A stretch of 64,000 bases of DNA from Tepidimonas aquatica (GTDB taxonomy: Bacteria; Pseudomonadota; Gammaproteobacteria; Burkholderiales; Burkholderiaceae_C). Shown one piece after another: positions 1-13,897 of this stretch. The notes beneath the pieces were generated by a model that was not told where the DNA came from, did no database searches, and saw nothing but the letters and a program-made list of their open reading frames with translations. Location: positions 16,082 through 80,081 of the forward strand of contig NZ_VJNA01000012.1 of the NCBI RefSeq assembly GCF_007556585.1, given 5' to 3'. The translations under genes and the position numbers were made by a program. Numbering within the stretch: position 1 is the stretch's first letter; each line of letters opens with the position of its first letter.

Positions 1-854
1 ACGTCGCGCACAAAATTGGCGATGTAGTCGTTCGCCGGGTGCAGCACGATCTGCTGGCCTGTGCCTTGCTGCACCACCTCGCCATCGCGCAGGATGGCAA
101 TGCGGTCGCCCAAGCGCAGCGCTTCGTCCAGGTCGTGGGTGATGAAGACGATGGTTTTGCTGACCTCCTGCTGCAAATCCAGCAGAATGCCCTGCATTTC
201 ACTGCGGATCAGCGGATCCAGCGCCGAAAACGCCTCGTCCATCAGCAGCACGGGGGCATCGTTGGCCAACGCCCGCGCCAAGCCCACGCGCTGCTGCATG
301 CCGCCCGAGAGCTGGTTGGGGTAGTGGTCTTCATACCCCGCCAGGCCCACGCGCTCGATCCAGCGCGCCGCCTGCTCGCGACGCTGCTTGTGCGGCAAAC
401 CACGCACGCGCAGGCCGTATTCGGCATTTTCCAGCACCGTCAGGTGCGGAAACAGCGCAAACTTCTGGAACACCATGGCCGTCTGCTCGCGCCGAAAACG
501 CCGCAGCTCACGCTGCGACATCTTCACCACATCGCGCTCGGCCCCGGGTGGACCCACCAGCACCTCGCCCGCCGTCGGGTCGATCAGCCGGTTGATGTGG
601 CGAATCAGCGTGCTCTTGCCGGAGCCGGACAGACCCATGACCACCTGGATGGCACCGGGTGCCATGTCGATGTTGATGTCGCGCAGGCCCAGCACGTGCC
701 CGTGCTGGTCGCGCAGTTCCTGCTTGCTGATGCCCTGACGCACTGCGTCCAGGTAGCGCTCCGGTGTCGGGCCGAAAATCTTGTACAGGTGGCGGATGCG
801 CACGCCGGTGGCGTTGGCCGGCGGCGCGCCGCTGGTGGATGCGGGGTCAGCCAT
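1..854 (-). CDS. proV: Glycine betaine/proline-type ABC transporter ATP-binding protein (partial)
   Basis: This is the ATPase subunit that powers uptake of a compatible solute (glycine betaine, proline betaine or choline type) across the inner membrane. The first 284 codons are present and the 3' end lies beyond the left edge. The Walker A motif GLSGSGKST is near residues 74-82. The ABC signature LSGGMQQR and the Walker B run PVLLMDEAF follow in normal order, and the D-loop and switch His (ITHDLDEA) are also present. The start overlaps the stop of the permease gene by 8 bp, so the two are translationally coupled in the order proX-proW-proV. Any C-terminal CBS domains, usual in ProV, would be outside the window. 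The family assignment is firm; the exact substrate is inferred from the neighbouring binding protein. Confidence 0.93.
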   Translation of the reverse strand, partial: MADPASTSGAPPANATGVRIRHLYKIFGPTPERYLDAVRQGISKQELRDQHGHVLGLRDINIDMAPGAIQVVMGLSGSGKSTLIRHINRLIDPTAGEVLVGPPGAERDVVKMSQRELRRFRREQTAMVFQKFALFPHLTVLENAEYGLRVRGLPHKQRREQAARWIERVGLAGYEDHYPNQLSGGMQQRVGLARALANDAPVLLMDEAFSALDPLIRSEMQGILLDLQQEVSKTIVFITHDLDEALRLGDRIAILRDGEVVQQGTGQQIVLHPANDYIANFVRD

Positions 855-1734
855 GCTGTACCTCCAGGTGTTTCTGCAGCCGTTTGCCGTAGGCCTGCGA
901 GACACGGTCGAACACGATGGCAATACCAACAATCGCCAGCCCGTTGAGCACCCCCAGCGTGAAGTACTGGTTGGTGATGGCCTTGAGCACCGGCTGGCCC
1001 AGCCCTTGCACGCCGATCATCGAGGCGATCACAACCATCGACAATGCCATCATGATGGTCTGGTTGACGCCGCCCATGATGGTGGGCAGCGCCAGCGGCA
1101 GCTGCACCTGCCGCAGCCGCTGCCATGCCGAGGCTCCAAATGCGTCGGCGGCTTCCAGCAAGTCCTTGTCCACCAGGCGGATGCCGAGGTTGGTGAAGCG
1201 GATGATGGGCGGCACCGCGTAGATGACCACCGCAAGCAACCCCGGCACGCGCCCGATGCCCAGCAGCATGACCACCGGGATCAGGTACACGAAGCTTGGC
1301 ATCGTCTGCATGATGTCCAGCACCGGGTTGATGGCCCTTTGCAGGCGGTCGGAGCGGCTCATGGCAATGCCCACCGGCAAACCGAGCAGAATCGCCACCA
1401 CCGTGGACACGAAGATCATCGACACCGTGCGCATGGTGTCTTCCCACATGCCCAGCGCGCCAATGGCGATCAGCGTGACCGCCGTGCCGACCACGATCTT
1501 CCAGGAGCGCGAAGCCAGCCAAGCCAGCAGCAAAATGCCGCCGAACACCAGCGGCCAGGGCGACTGAATCAGCAGCCGCTCCGAGCCGATCAGAAACTGC
1601 CGCAGCGGCTCAAAGAACAGCTCGATGGCTTCGCCGTACTCGCGGGTGAACGCCCGAAAACCGTCGTCCACCGCCCGCCGAAAGCCAGTGAGCCACTCCG
1701 TTGGCAGTTGCGGAAACCGGTTGAGTTCCAGCAT
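847..1734 (-). CDS. proW: Glycine betaine/proline-type ABC transporter permease
   Basis: This 295-residue inner-membrane permease of the binding-protein-dependent transport family forms the translocation path of the ProU/OpuA-type system. After a hydrophilic N-terminal stretch and a first membrane helix (around residues 60-80) there are about five more hydrophobic segments. The EAA loop that contacts the ATPase is visible as EAADAFGASAWQRLRQVQLP, around residue 195. The gene begins 6 bp after the binding-protein gene and its stop overlaps the proV start by 8 bp, so the three genes form one tight operon. The length fits ProW-like permeases that lack the long E. coli N-terminal extension. Confidence 0.93.
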   Translation of the reverse strand: MLELNRFPQLPTEWLTGFRRAVDDGFRAFTREYGEAIELFFEPLRQFLIGSERLLIQSPWPLVFGGILLLAWLASRSWKIVVGTAVTLIAIGALGMWEDTMRTVSMIFVSTVVAILLGLPVGIAMSRSDRLQRAINPVLDIMQTMPSFVYLIPVVMLLGIGRVPGLLAVVIYAVPPIIRFTNLGIRLVDKDLLEAADAFGASAWQRLRQVQLPLALPTIMGGVNQTIMMALSMVVIASMIGVQGLGQPVLKAITNQYFTLGVLNGLAIVGIAIVFDRVSQAYGKRLQKHLEVQHG

Positions 1735-1740
1735 GGGCGC

Positions 1741-2754
1741 TTACAGGCCTGCTTTGACTTTGGCTGCCACCGCCGGCGGCACCCACTGCGTCCAGACCTC
1801 GGGCTGCGTCTTCAGGAAATGGATGGCGCCGGCCTTGCCGTCGGCCTGGTTGTCGGACATCCACGCCAGCAGCTTGTTGACCGTGTTGTTGTCCCAGGCG
1901 CGCTGCTTGAGGTATTCCATGGCGTCGCCTCCGCGCTTGGCAAAGCGGTCTGTCACCACCGTGTAGACCTCGGCCTTGGGCCATGCGTTGCGCTTCGGCG
2001 CGGCGCAATCGGCCTTGACGTTGCAACTGTCCCACGCGGCCTTGTCGTGTGGCACGCCCGGATCCAGGCGCACCATCTCGTACTTGCCCAAGATGGACGT
2101 CGGCGACCAGTAGTAGCCCAGCCAGCCTTGCTTGCGCTCGTAGGCCCGGGCAATCGAGCCGTCCAGGCCCGCGGCCGACCCGGTGTCTACCAGCACAAAG
2201 CCTTTGTCTGCCGCGCCCCAGGCCTTGAAGGCGTTGGCTGTGGTGATCTGACAAATCCAGCCCGACGGGCAGTTGTGCACCGCGCCCTTGCGGGGGTCCT
2301 CGCGCGATGGGAACAGATCCGGGCGCTTCAACGCGTCCTCGATGGTCTTGATCTCGGGGTGGGCGTCCGCTACGTACTTCGGAATCCACCACCCCTCGAT
2401 GCCGCCGTCTTTCAGCGACTGCGCGGCGTAGTGCAGGCGGCCTTCCTTGACGGCCTTGTCCAGCGGCTCGCGCACGGCGTTGATCCACGCCTCCGGCGCC
2501 ACGTCCGGTCGGCCTTTTTCCATCATCGATGTCAGTGTCGGCATCGTGTCACCCGGCACGATCTCGACATCGCATCCGTAGCCTTTTTCCAATATCACGC
2601 GGTCGATCTCGGCCAGCACTTCGGCCGATTGCCAGTTCATGCTGGCAACCGTCACGCGGCCACAGGCGGCGTGTGCGGCCAGCGGCGCTGCTGTGCTGGC
2701 CACAAGACAGGCGGCAGCGATCCAGTGCAGGGGGGAGCGCGTTTTCGCGGTCAT
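1741..2754 (-). CDS. proX: Glycine betaine/proline-type ABC transporter substrate-binding protein
   Basis: This 337-residue periplasmic protein binds the solute for the ProWV permease. The start at 2754 is chosen because an AAAGGA ribosome site lies just upstream and the protein then begins with a normal Sec signal peptide: Lys/Arg, a hydrophobic core, then AHA-ACG as the cleavage region. An in-frame start 12 codons earlier has no such support. The mature part is an OpuAC-type domain that opens with a Cys and continues VTVASMNWQSAEV. It contains several Trp residues, the kind used to cage quaternary amines in this family, and several Cys residues that could form disulfides. It is the first gene of the operon. 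Specificity between betaine, choline and related compounds cannot be read from sequence alone. Confidence 0.92.
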   Translation of the reverse strand: MTAKTRSPLHWIAAACLVASTAAPLAAHAACGRVTVASMNWQSAEVLAEIDRVILEKGYGCDVEIVPGDTMPTLTSMMEKGRPDVAPEAWINAVREPLDKAVKEGRLHYAAQSLKDGGIEGWWIPKYVADAHPEIKTIEDALKRPDLFPSREDPRKGAVHNCPSGWICQITTANAFKAWGAADKGFVLVDTGSAAGLDGSIARAYERKQGWLGYYWSPTSILGKYEMVRLDPGVPHDKAAWDSCNVKADCAAPKRNAWPKAEVYTVVTDRFAKRGGDAMEYLKQRAWDNNTVNKLLAWMSDNQADGKAGAIHFLKTQPEVWTQWVPPAVAAKVKAGL

Positions 2755-2867
2755 GCTCGATTCCTTTCGATGAAGTGATGCCCGGGGCATCGAGTGACGG
2801 GCTGCCGGTGTCGGCAGATCGGTCGAGCTTGCAAGCAGTGTGCGCGTCGAAGTACGACAGCTTCCTT

Positions 2868-2896
2868 AGTATAACTTTTGATCTAATCTGTACGGA
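2868..2896 (-). promoter_or_regulatory. Probable promoter of the proXWV operon
   Basis: The roughly 300 bases between proX (start 2754) and the ATPase gene (end 3053) contain no convincing gene. Their proX-proximal half is AT-rich. Read on the minus strand it carries TATACT at 2873-2868 as a good -10 box. The hexamer at the right spacing (2896-2891) is a poor -35. A start near 2861 would give a leader of about 105 nt. Osmotically regulated promoters often have weak -35 boxes, but that link is only an inference here. Confidence 0.4.
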
Positions 2897-3052
2897 AATA
2901 CTGCGATTTTTCACATAACAAAATGGCGCAGCAAGACACCGGTGGGTGCGCTACGCAACCCGTGCCCAGTCGGCGTGCGTGCGGCTGGGTGCATGCGCCC
3001 TGGCGCCGCAGTGCCCGCCACACACGGGGGGCCGCCCTGTTGCCCTATTCCG

Positions 3053-5794
<2,742 letters not shown>

Positions 5795-5834
5795 CACCCC
5801 CAACCAGTTCCCGCCATACTCAGGCCGATTGACG

Positions 5835-7355
5835 TTACGGGTTGGCGCGCAGCGGGTGCTGCGCAGCGGCCACGCCACGCACGAAGCCCACCAAACCCGG
5901 GTGGGCGTGCACCGTCGCCAGCAGATCAGCCGCGCGCAGCGTGTCACGCCAGCGGCCCAGGCGCTCTTGCCAGCCGCGCGCGCGGCGCTGCCAGCGTTGG
6001 GTACGTTCGGCGGCCTTGGCCGGCAGCACCGCCGCGGCGGCTTCGCTGGCGTAACGCAGACGCTTGGCCAGCAGCCGGGCGGCATGCAGCGCTTCGATGG
6101 CCTCGCTCGCATCGGTGGGGGCGTGCGCCAACGCGCGCGCCAGCCGCTTGTGCCAGCGCTGCAGTCGATCAAAGGCCCAATGCGGTGGGTGTGCTGCGCC
6201 GGTGTCGTCGGGCAGCTGGGCCACCCACATGGCCAGCGCCAGCAGGGGCGCCACCACGGTCGGGTCCGCCAGTTGGTCACGCAGCAGCCGGCGCTGCGCA
6301 CGCGCGGCCTGGTGCAGCCGGCGCACAGCGCGCTGCAGCGCTCGGGCGCGGTGCGGGTGGGTGGAGGCGTCTTCCACGTAGGCCGCAGCCCATGCGGGTA
6401 CCGTTTCGGTGGCGGCCACGTCCCAGTCGCGCAGTGTGCCCAGGGTCTGCAGCAGCGGCTGCAGCGCCGTGGCGTCCGGCGGCGGGGAGGGCAGCCAAGG
6501 CCGCACCAACCGCACCACGCTGCGCCAGCGCCGCCAGCCGACACGGGCCTGGTGGATCAGCTCGGGGTCGTCGCTGTGGGCGGCGGCGGCCAGGTTGTCG
6601 CACAGCTGTCCCAGCGCGTCGGTGAGCGCCGCGCGGGCCAGCACCATCGGGCTGGCCGCCGGTGGCAGGTCCAGCGGTCTGGCGCGCACCGGGGCGTGGT
6701 GGCTGCCAGCGGCCAGGCGCTGCGCCTGCTCGGCCTTGCTGGCGCGTGCCGGCAGCAGCGGCAACACCTGCCCCAGCGCCGCAGCCACCGACCACAGCGC
6801 CTCGGGCGTGCCATGCAGCAGCTCCAGCTCTAACTCCAGCAGCGGGGCGCGGCGGCCCGGGGCGCGCAGCTCTCCCACGTCCAGCGCGACTTCGATACGC
6901 ACGCCACCCTGCAGGTGCAGCGTCCACGTGGTGCGTCGGCAACGCGTCTCGTACTGCACGTCCAGCTGGTCCCAAGGCAGGGCGTCGTCGCTGGCCCGGG
7001 CCAGCGGGGTGGCTTCCAACGCCGCGCGGTCCAGGCGTGCCCGCGGCAGCGGCGTGGTCCATTCGCCCCGCACGCTCAGTGCCGCGTCGCCCCGGCCCGC
7101 GGTTTTTAGGGTTTGTTCCCAGCGTGGGCGGCCTGCGGGGGTGCGTCCGTCGGCGGCCAGCGGCTGGGTCTGGCGCAGCCGCAGCGCGCAGCGCTGCTGG
7201 CGCAGCCAACCGTCAGGCGTGTCGAGGTAGCGGTTGACCAACCGCAGGTGGGTCATCGCGCGGCGGCGCAGCAGCGGGTGGCGGCGCAAGCGCGCCAGCG
7301 CCTGTTCACCGTCCACACCGGGCAGTGCGAACTTGAGCTCGATCTCTTGCGGCAC
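5835..7355 (-). CDS. CYTH and CHAD domain-containing protein
   Basis: This is a two-domain protein of 506 residues. The N-terminal CYTH domain (about 1-215) shows the hallmark ExExK motif as EIELK, which begins at residue 4, and the rest of the acidic/basic tunnel pattern that binds triphosphates. The C-terminal CHAD domain (about 235-500) is helical and rich in conserved His and Arg (for example IHQARV and RLRYASE). CHAD domains are known to bind inorganic polyphosphate. The start is set at a GTG (7355) because GGAGG lies five bases upstream; an ATG four codons earlier has that GGAGG inside its own coding sequence. It is divergent from argB and upstream of the P-type ATPase. Whether the CYTH part is an active triphosphatase is not shown by the sequence. 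Confidence 0.88.
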   Translation of the reverse strand: MPQEIELKFALPGVDGEQALARLRRHPLLRRRAMTHLRLVNRYLDTPDGWLRQQRCALRLRQTQPLAADGRTPAGRPRWEQTLKTAGRGDAALSVRGEWTTPLPRARLDRAALEATPLARASDDALPWDQLDVQYETRCRRTTWTLHLQGGVRIEVALDVGELRAPGRRAPLLELELELLHGTPEALWSVAAALGQVLPLLPARASKAEQAQRLAAGSHHAPVRARPLDLPPAASPMVLARAALTDALGQLCDNLAAAAHSDDPELIHQARVGWRRWRSVVRLVRPWLPSPPPDATALQPLLQTLGTLRDWDVAATETVPAWAAAYVEDASTHPHRARALQRAVRRLHQAARAQRRLLRDQLADPTVVAPLLALAMWVAQLPDDTGAAHPPHWAFDRLQRWHKRLARALAHAPTDASEAIEALHAARLLAKRLRYASEAAAAVLPAKAAERTQRWQRRARGWQERLGRWRDTLRAADLLATVHAHPGLVGFVRGVAAAQHPLRANP

Positions 7356-7411
7356 AATGACCTCCATGCACGCTGCCAGCGTGGCCCCATCGTAACCCGT
7401 GATGCCCTGCC

Positions 7412-8314
7412 ATGAGCCATACGCCCCGTGACCTTTCGCACCTGCAACCGAGCGACCGCGCCGAAGTGCTGGCGCAAGCGCTGCCGTACATCCGCCGCTA
7501 CCACGGCAAAACCATGGTCATCAAGTACGGCGGCAACGCCATGACCGACCCCGAGCTGCAAGCGGCGTTTGCCGAGGACGTGGTGCTGCTCAAGCTGGTC
7601 GGCATCAACCCGGTGGTGGTGCATGGCGGGGGGCCGCAGATCGAAACGCTGCTCAAACGCCTGGGCAAGGAGGGGCGCTTCGTGCAGGGCATGCGTGTGA
7701 CCGACGCCGAGACGATGGAGGTGGTCGAGTGGGTGCTGGCCGGCGAGGTGCAGCAAGACATCGTCGGCCTCATCAACCGCGCCGGCGGCAAGGCCGTCGG
7801 CCTGACCGGACGCGACGGGGCGATGATCCGTGCGCGCAAGCTGCGCATGGTGGACGTCAACGACCCCAACGTCGAGCACGACGTCGGCCAGGTCGGCGAT
7901 ATCGTCTCCATCGACCCCAGCGTCGTGCGCGCGCTGCAGGAGGACCAGTTCATCCCGGTCGTCAGCCCGATCGGCTTTGGCGAGCACAACGAGAGCTACA
8001 ACATCAACGCCGACGTCGTGGCGGCCAAACTGGCCACGGTGCTGCAGGCCGAAAAGCTGCTGATGCTGACCAACATCCGCGGCGTGCTGGACAAGGACGG
8101 CCAGTTGTTGGCCGAGCTGACGCCGCGGCGCATCGACGAGCTGGTGGCCGACGGCACCATCAGCGGCGGCATGATCCCCAAGATCGCCGGCGCGCTGGAT
8201 GCGGCCAAGAGCGGCGTCAAGGCGGTGCACATCATCGACGGGCGCGTGCCGCACGCCATCCTGCTGGAGGTGCTGGGCGATCAGCCCTTCGGCACGATGA
8301 TCCGCTCGCATTGA
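7412..8314 (+). CDS. argB: Acetylglutamate kinase
   Basis: This cytoplasmic enzyme of arginine synthesis phosphorylates N-acetylglutamate with ATP, the second and often feedback-controlled step. The 300-residue length is right for the family. The amino-acid-kinase signatures are in place: KYGGNAM near residue 35 for ATP phosphate contacts, HGGGPQI near 70 for the substrate, and the [17 protein letters not shown] stretch (around 175-195) that lines the active site. The N-terminal extension before the kinase core is of the kind found in hexameric, arginine-inhibited enzymes. It is a single gene, divergent from the CYTH-CHAD gene with 56 bp between starts, and followed by the promoter of the next operon. 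Confidence 0.96.
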   Translation: MSHTPRDLSHLQPSDRAEVLAQALPYIRRYHGKTMVIKYGGNAMTDPELQAAFAEDVVLLKLVGINPVVVHGGGPQIETLLKRLGKEGRFVQGMRVTDAETMEVVEWVLAGEVQQDIVGLINRAGGKAVGLTGRDGAMIRARKLRMVDVNDPNVEHDVGQVGDIVSIDPSVVRALQEDQFIPVVSPIGFGEHNESYNINADVVAAKLATVLQAEKLLMLTNIRGVLDKDGQLLAELTPRRIDELVADGTISGGMIPKIAGALDAAKSGVKAVHIIDGRVPHAILLEVLGDQPFGTMIRSH

Positions 8315-8371
8315 CGCCACGCGCAGCGGTGGCGGCGCCCGCGACCTAGGGTTTGCCCTGATGGTTGGCCG

Positions 8372-8415
8372 TTGACAGGCGGCGGTTTGCCTCTAGAATA
8401 GAACGACCGTTCGTT
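8372..8415 (+). promoter_or_regulatory. Sigma-70 promoter with overlapping TetR-type operator
   Basis: The -35 box TTGACA (8372-8377) and the -10 box TAGAAT (8394-8399) are separated by 16 bp. Immediately downstream, covering the expected transcription start, is AACGACCGTTCGTT (8402-8415), which matches its own reverse complement at 12 of 14 positions. Such a palindrome at +1, 18 bp before a TetR-family gene, is the usual layout of an autoregulated operator. Binding would block the promoter of the regulator and probably of the beta-oxidation genes behind it. Confidence 0.72.
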
Positions 8416-8432
8416 TTATTTTGGAGGTACGC

Positions 8433-9104
8433 ATGGCCGACACCGCCCAGGGTGAGTCCGCCGACGTCGCGGTGGTGGCGCAGCGTCGGCGTCGTCCGAC
8501 GCGCGCGCCCCACAAGGGCCAGCAGACCAAGGCGGCCATCGTCGATGCGGCGCTGGCGCTGGCCTCGCATGTGGGGCTGGAGGGCCTGAGCATCGGCGCC
8601 ATCGCCGAGCTGATGGGCATGAGCAAGTCGGGCGTGTTCGCCCACTTTGGCTCGCGCGAGGAGCTGCAAATCTCGGTGGTGCGCGAGTACCACGAGCGCT
8701 TCGAGCGTGAAGTGTTTCGCCCCGCGCTCGCCGCCCCGCGTGGCTTGCCACGGCTGCGCGCGCTGTTTGACCACTGGATGCGCCAGACCTCGCTGGAAAT
8801 CGATTCCGGCTGCATCTACATCAGCGGCGCGGTGGAGTTCGACGACCGCCCCGGCGCCGTGCGCGATGCGTTGGTGGCCACCGTCAACACCTGGCAGGCG
8901 GCCGTGCGCAAAGCGGTGCAGATGGCCATCGACGAAGGCCATCTGCGCGCCGACGCCGACCCCGCGCAGGTGGCGTTCGAAATTCACGGCCTGATCCTGG
9001 CGCTGCATTACGAGGCGCGTTTTCTGCGCAACCCCGACGGCCTGCGCCACGCCCGCACCGGTTTCGACAACCTGATCGCCCGTTACCAGGCGTCGCGCGC
9101 CTGA
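8433..9104 (+). CDS. TetR/AcrR family transcriptional regulator of the beta-oxidation operon
   Basis: This predicted DNA-binding repressor of 223 residues has an N-terminal TetR helix-turn-helix. The HTH sits around residues 30-80 and reads GLEGLSIGAIAELMGMSKSG followed by VFAHFGSREEL, a near-consensus TetR_N domain. A C-terminal ligand-binding domain of the YcdC/TetR_C type follows. The start at 8433 is fixed by GGAGG eight bases upstream. Its gene leads a run of fatty-acid degradation genes and it has a palindromic operator over its own promoter. By analogy with other TetR regulators of fad genes its effector is probably an acyl-CoA, but the sequence does not prove that. Confidence 0.9.
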   Translation: MADTAQGESADVAVVAQRRRRPTRAPHKGQQTKAAIVDAALALASHVGLEGLSIGAIAELMGMSKSGVFAHFGSREELQISVVREYHERFEREVFRPALAAPRGLPRLRALFDHWMRQTSLEIDSGCIYISGAVEFDDRPGAVRDALVATVNTWQAAVRKAVQMAIDEGHLRADADPAQVAFEIHGLILALHYEARFLRNPDGLRHARTGFDNLIARYQASRA

Positions 9105-9143
9105 GTTATTCACCCCACATCCGTTTTGTCAAGGAGACCCACG

Positions 9144-10952
9144 ATGCCCCAGTACAACCCGCCCCTGCGCGACATGCAATTCGTGTTGCACGAGGTGTTT
9201 CGCGTCGTCGATGCACTCAAGGTCTGCCCGCCGCACGCCGAGGTCGACGCCGACACCATCAACGCCGTGCTGGAAGAGGGTGGCAAGTTCGCCGCCGAGG
9301 TGACGTTCCCGCTCAACATTACCGGTGACGCCGAGGGCTGCCGCCTGGACAAAACCACGCACGAGGTCACCACGCCGACCGGCTTCAAGGCCGCGTACGA
9401 GCAGTACGTGACTGGCGGCTGGCCGGCGCTGAGCTGCGACCCGGCCTACAGCGGGCAAGGCTTGCCGTTTGTGGTCAACCAGTGCTTTTACGAAATGCTC
9501 AACAGCGCCAACCAGGCCTGGACGATGTACCCGGGCCTGAGCCACGGCGCCTACGAGTGCCTGCACGCCCACGGCACCGAGGAGCAAAAGCGCCTGTACC
9601 TGCCGAAGCTGGTCAGCGGCGAGTGGACCGGCACCATGTGCCTGACCGAGCCGCACTGCGGTACCGACCTGGGCCTGCTGCGCACCAAGGCCGAACCGCA
9701 ACCTGACGGCACCTACAAGCTCACCGGGCAAAAAATCTTCATCAGCGCCGGCGAGCACGACATGGCGGCCAACATCGTGCACCTGGTGCTGGCGCGTCTG
9801 CCCGACGCACCGGCCGGCACCAAGGGTATTAGCCTCTTTGTCGTGCCCAAGTACAAGGTCAACCCGGATGGCTCGCTGGGTGAGCGCAACGCCATCTACT
9901 GCGGCGGCCTGGAACACAAGATGGGCATCCACGGCAACGCCACCTGCCAGATGATTCTGGACGGCGCGGTGGGGACGCTCGTGGGCCAGCCCAACAAGGG
10001 CCTGCAGGCCATGTTCGTGATGATGAACGCGGCCCGCTTGGGGGTGGGCAACCAATCGGTGGGCCTGACCGAAGTGGCGTTCCAAAACGCCCTGGCCTAC
10101 GCCAAGGATCGGTTGCAGATGCGCAGCCTCTCGGGCCCCAAGGCCAAAGACAAGCCGGCCGACCCCATCATCGTGCACCCGGACGTGCGTCGCATGCTGC
10201 TGACCGCCAAGGCTTACGCCGAAGGCGGCCGTGCGCTGTTGATCTACTGCGCGCTGCTGCTGGATCATGAGCTGCACCACCCCGACGAGCAGGTGCGCAA
10301 GGACAGCGCCGAGCTGCTGGCGCTGCTGACCCCGATCGCCAAGGCGTTCTTGACCGACAACGGCTTTGTGGCGGTCAACGAGTGCCTGCAGGTGTTCGGC
10401 GGGCACGGCTACATCAAAGAGTGGGGCATGGAGCAGTTCGTGCGCGATGCCCGCATCAACATGATCTACGAAGGCACCAACACGGTGCAGAGCCTGGACC
10501 TGCTGGGCCGCAAGGTGCTGGCCAACAACGGCGCCACGCTGAAAAAGTTCGGCAAGTTGGTGCAGGCCCTCATCGAAGAGGAGGGCGTCAACGAGAAGAT
10601 GAGCGAGTTCATCAACCCGCTGGCGCAGTTGGCCGAGCAAATGACCAAGTTCACCACCGAAATCGGCTTCAAGGCGCTGCAAAACCCTGACGAAGCCGGT
10701 GCGGCGGCGGTGCCGTACCTGCGCGTGGCCGGGCACCTGGTGTTTGCGTACTTCTTCGCGCGCATGGCGTCGGCGGCGCTCAAGGCCGTCGCCGCGGGCA
10801 GCACCGACCCCTTCTACCAAGGCAAGCTGCAAACGGCGCGCTTTTATTTCGCGCGGCTGTTCCCCGAGACCGCCACGCTGATGCGTCAAGCCCGCGCGGG
10901 GGTGGCCAACCTGATGCAAACCGACGCCGCGCTGGGCGTGGAGGGGATCTGA
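9144..10952 (+). CDS. Acyl-CoA dehydrogenase with C-terminal extension domain
   Basis: This FAD enzyme performs the first step of beta-oxidation, forming trans-2-enoyl-CoA and passing electrons to ETF. At 602 residues it is longer than the 380-residue short form and belongs to the group with an extra C-terminal helical domain (about 470-600). The N-terminal half shows MCLTEPHCGTDLG (around 160-175) for FAD/substrate binding. The catalytic Glu lies in MIYEGTNTVQ, near residue 445. The start at 9144 is preceded by AAGGAG at good spacing. It lies 39 bp downstream of the TetR gene and 28 bp before the DUF2147 gene, so it is probably in one operon. Chain-length preference cannot be read from the sequence, although this group usually takes medium to long acyl-CoAs. 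Confidence 0.93.
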   Translation: MPQYNPPLRDMQFVLHEVFRVVDALKVCPPHAEVDADTINAVLEEGGKFAAEVTFPLNITGDAEGCRLDKTTHEVTTPTGFKAAYEQYVTGGWPALSCDPAYSGQGLPFVVNQCFYEMLNSANQAWTMYPGLSHGAYECLHAHGTEEQKRLYLPKLVSGEWTGTMCLTEPHCGTDLGLLRTKAEPQPDGTYKLTGQKIFISAGEHDMAANIVHLVLARLPDAPAGTKGISLFVVPKYKVNPDGSLGERNAIYCGGLEHKMGIHGNATCQMILDGAVGTLVGQPNKGLQAMFVMMNAARLGVGNQSVGLTEVAFQNALAYAKDRLQMRSLSGPKAKDKPADPIIVHPDVRRMLLTAKAYAEGGRALLIYCALLLDHELHHPDEQVRKDSAELLALLTPIAKAFLTDNGFVAVNECLQVFGGHGYIKEWGMEQFVRDARINMIYEGTNTVQSLDLLGRKVLANNGATLKKFGKLVQALIEEEGVNEKMSEFINPLAQLAEQMTKFTTEIGFKALQNPDEAGAAAVPYLRVAGHLVFAYFFARMASAALKAVAAGSTDPFYQGKLQTARFYFARLFPETATLMRQARAGVANLMQTDAALGVEGI

Positions 10953-10980
10953 GGCCAGCCCCACCCTGAGGAGACGACCG

Positions 10981-11427
10981 ATGAACACGACACTGCGTAC
11001 CCTGATGCCGGCCGCGTTGGCGGCGCTGTTGGCGCTGCCCGCGTGGGCGCAAATGACGCCGGTGGGCCGCTGGCACACCATCGACGACCAGACCAAAGAG
11101 GTCAAAAGCGAAGTCGTCATCACCGAGCACGACGGCGTGCTGACCGGCCGCATCGACAAGCTGCTGCGCAAGGGCGCGGACCCCAACCGCCGCTGCACCG
11201 AATGCACCGACGACCGCAAGGACCAGCCGATCCTGGGCATGGACATCATCCGTGGCGTGCGCAAGGTGCCCGGCAAAGACGTGTGGGAAGGCGGCAGCAT
11301 CCTCGACCCCGAAACCGGCAAGACGTACAACGTGCGCCTGACGCCGGTGGACGGCGGCGCCAAGCTGGAGGTGCGCGGCTCGATCCTGTTCATCGGTCGC
11401 ACGCAAACCTGGGTGCGCGCGCAGTAA
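10981..11427 (+). CDS. DUF2147 domain-containing exported protein
   Basis: This small secreted protein of 148 residues has a clear signal peptide with an Ala/Leu-rich core ending in AWA-QM near residue 24. The mature part matches the DUF2147 pattern: a GRWHTIDD opening, a paired-Cys segment RRCTECTDD, then DMIRG-like and WEGGSILDPETGK runs, ending in FIGRTQTWVR. The function of DUF2147 is unknown; members are predicted beta-rich periplasmic proteins. Its position between an acyl-CoA dehydrogenase and a FadN-like enzyme, with short gaps and its own GGAG site, puts it in the beta-oxidation operon. That suggests some role linked to lipid or fatty-acid handling at the envelope. Confidence 0.85.
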   Translation: MNTTLRTLMPAALAALLALPAWAQMTPVGRWHTIDDQTKEVKSEVVITEHDGVLTGRIDKLLRKGADPNRRCTECTDDRKDQPILGMDIIRGVRKVPGKDVWEGGSILDPETGKTYNVRLTPVDGGAKLEVRGSILFIGRTQTWVRAQ

Positions 11428-11463
11428 AACAAGCGCGCCCCGTTCAACCAAGGAATGCCATCC

Positions 11464-13875
<2,412 letters not shown>

Positions 13876-13897
13876 ACCGGATGCGGAGAAAACGAGC

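Noticed and set aside
781..2778. A 665-codon open frame on the plus strand opposite the proXWV genes
   Set aside because: It is antisense to three clearly recognised transporter genes and its His/Arg/Gln-rich translation has no domain; such frames are expected in GC-rich DNA.
5795..6544. N-terminal extension of the P-type ATPase frame up to 6544
   Set aside because: It overlaps the CYTH-CHAD coding sequence on the same strand in another frame and adds no P-type ATPase sequence; the ATPase homology begins after 5794.
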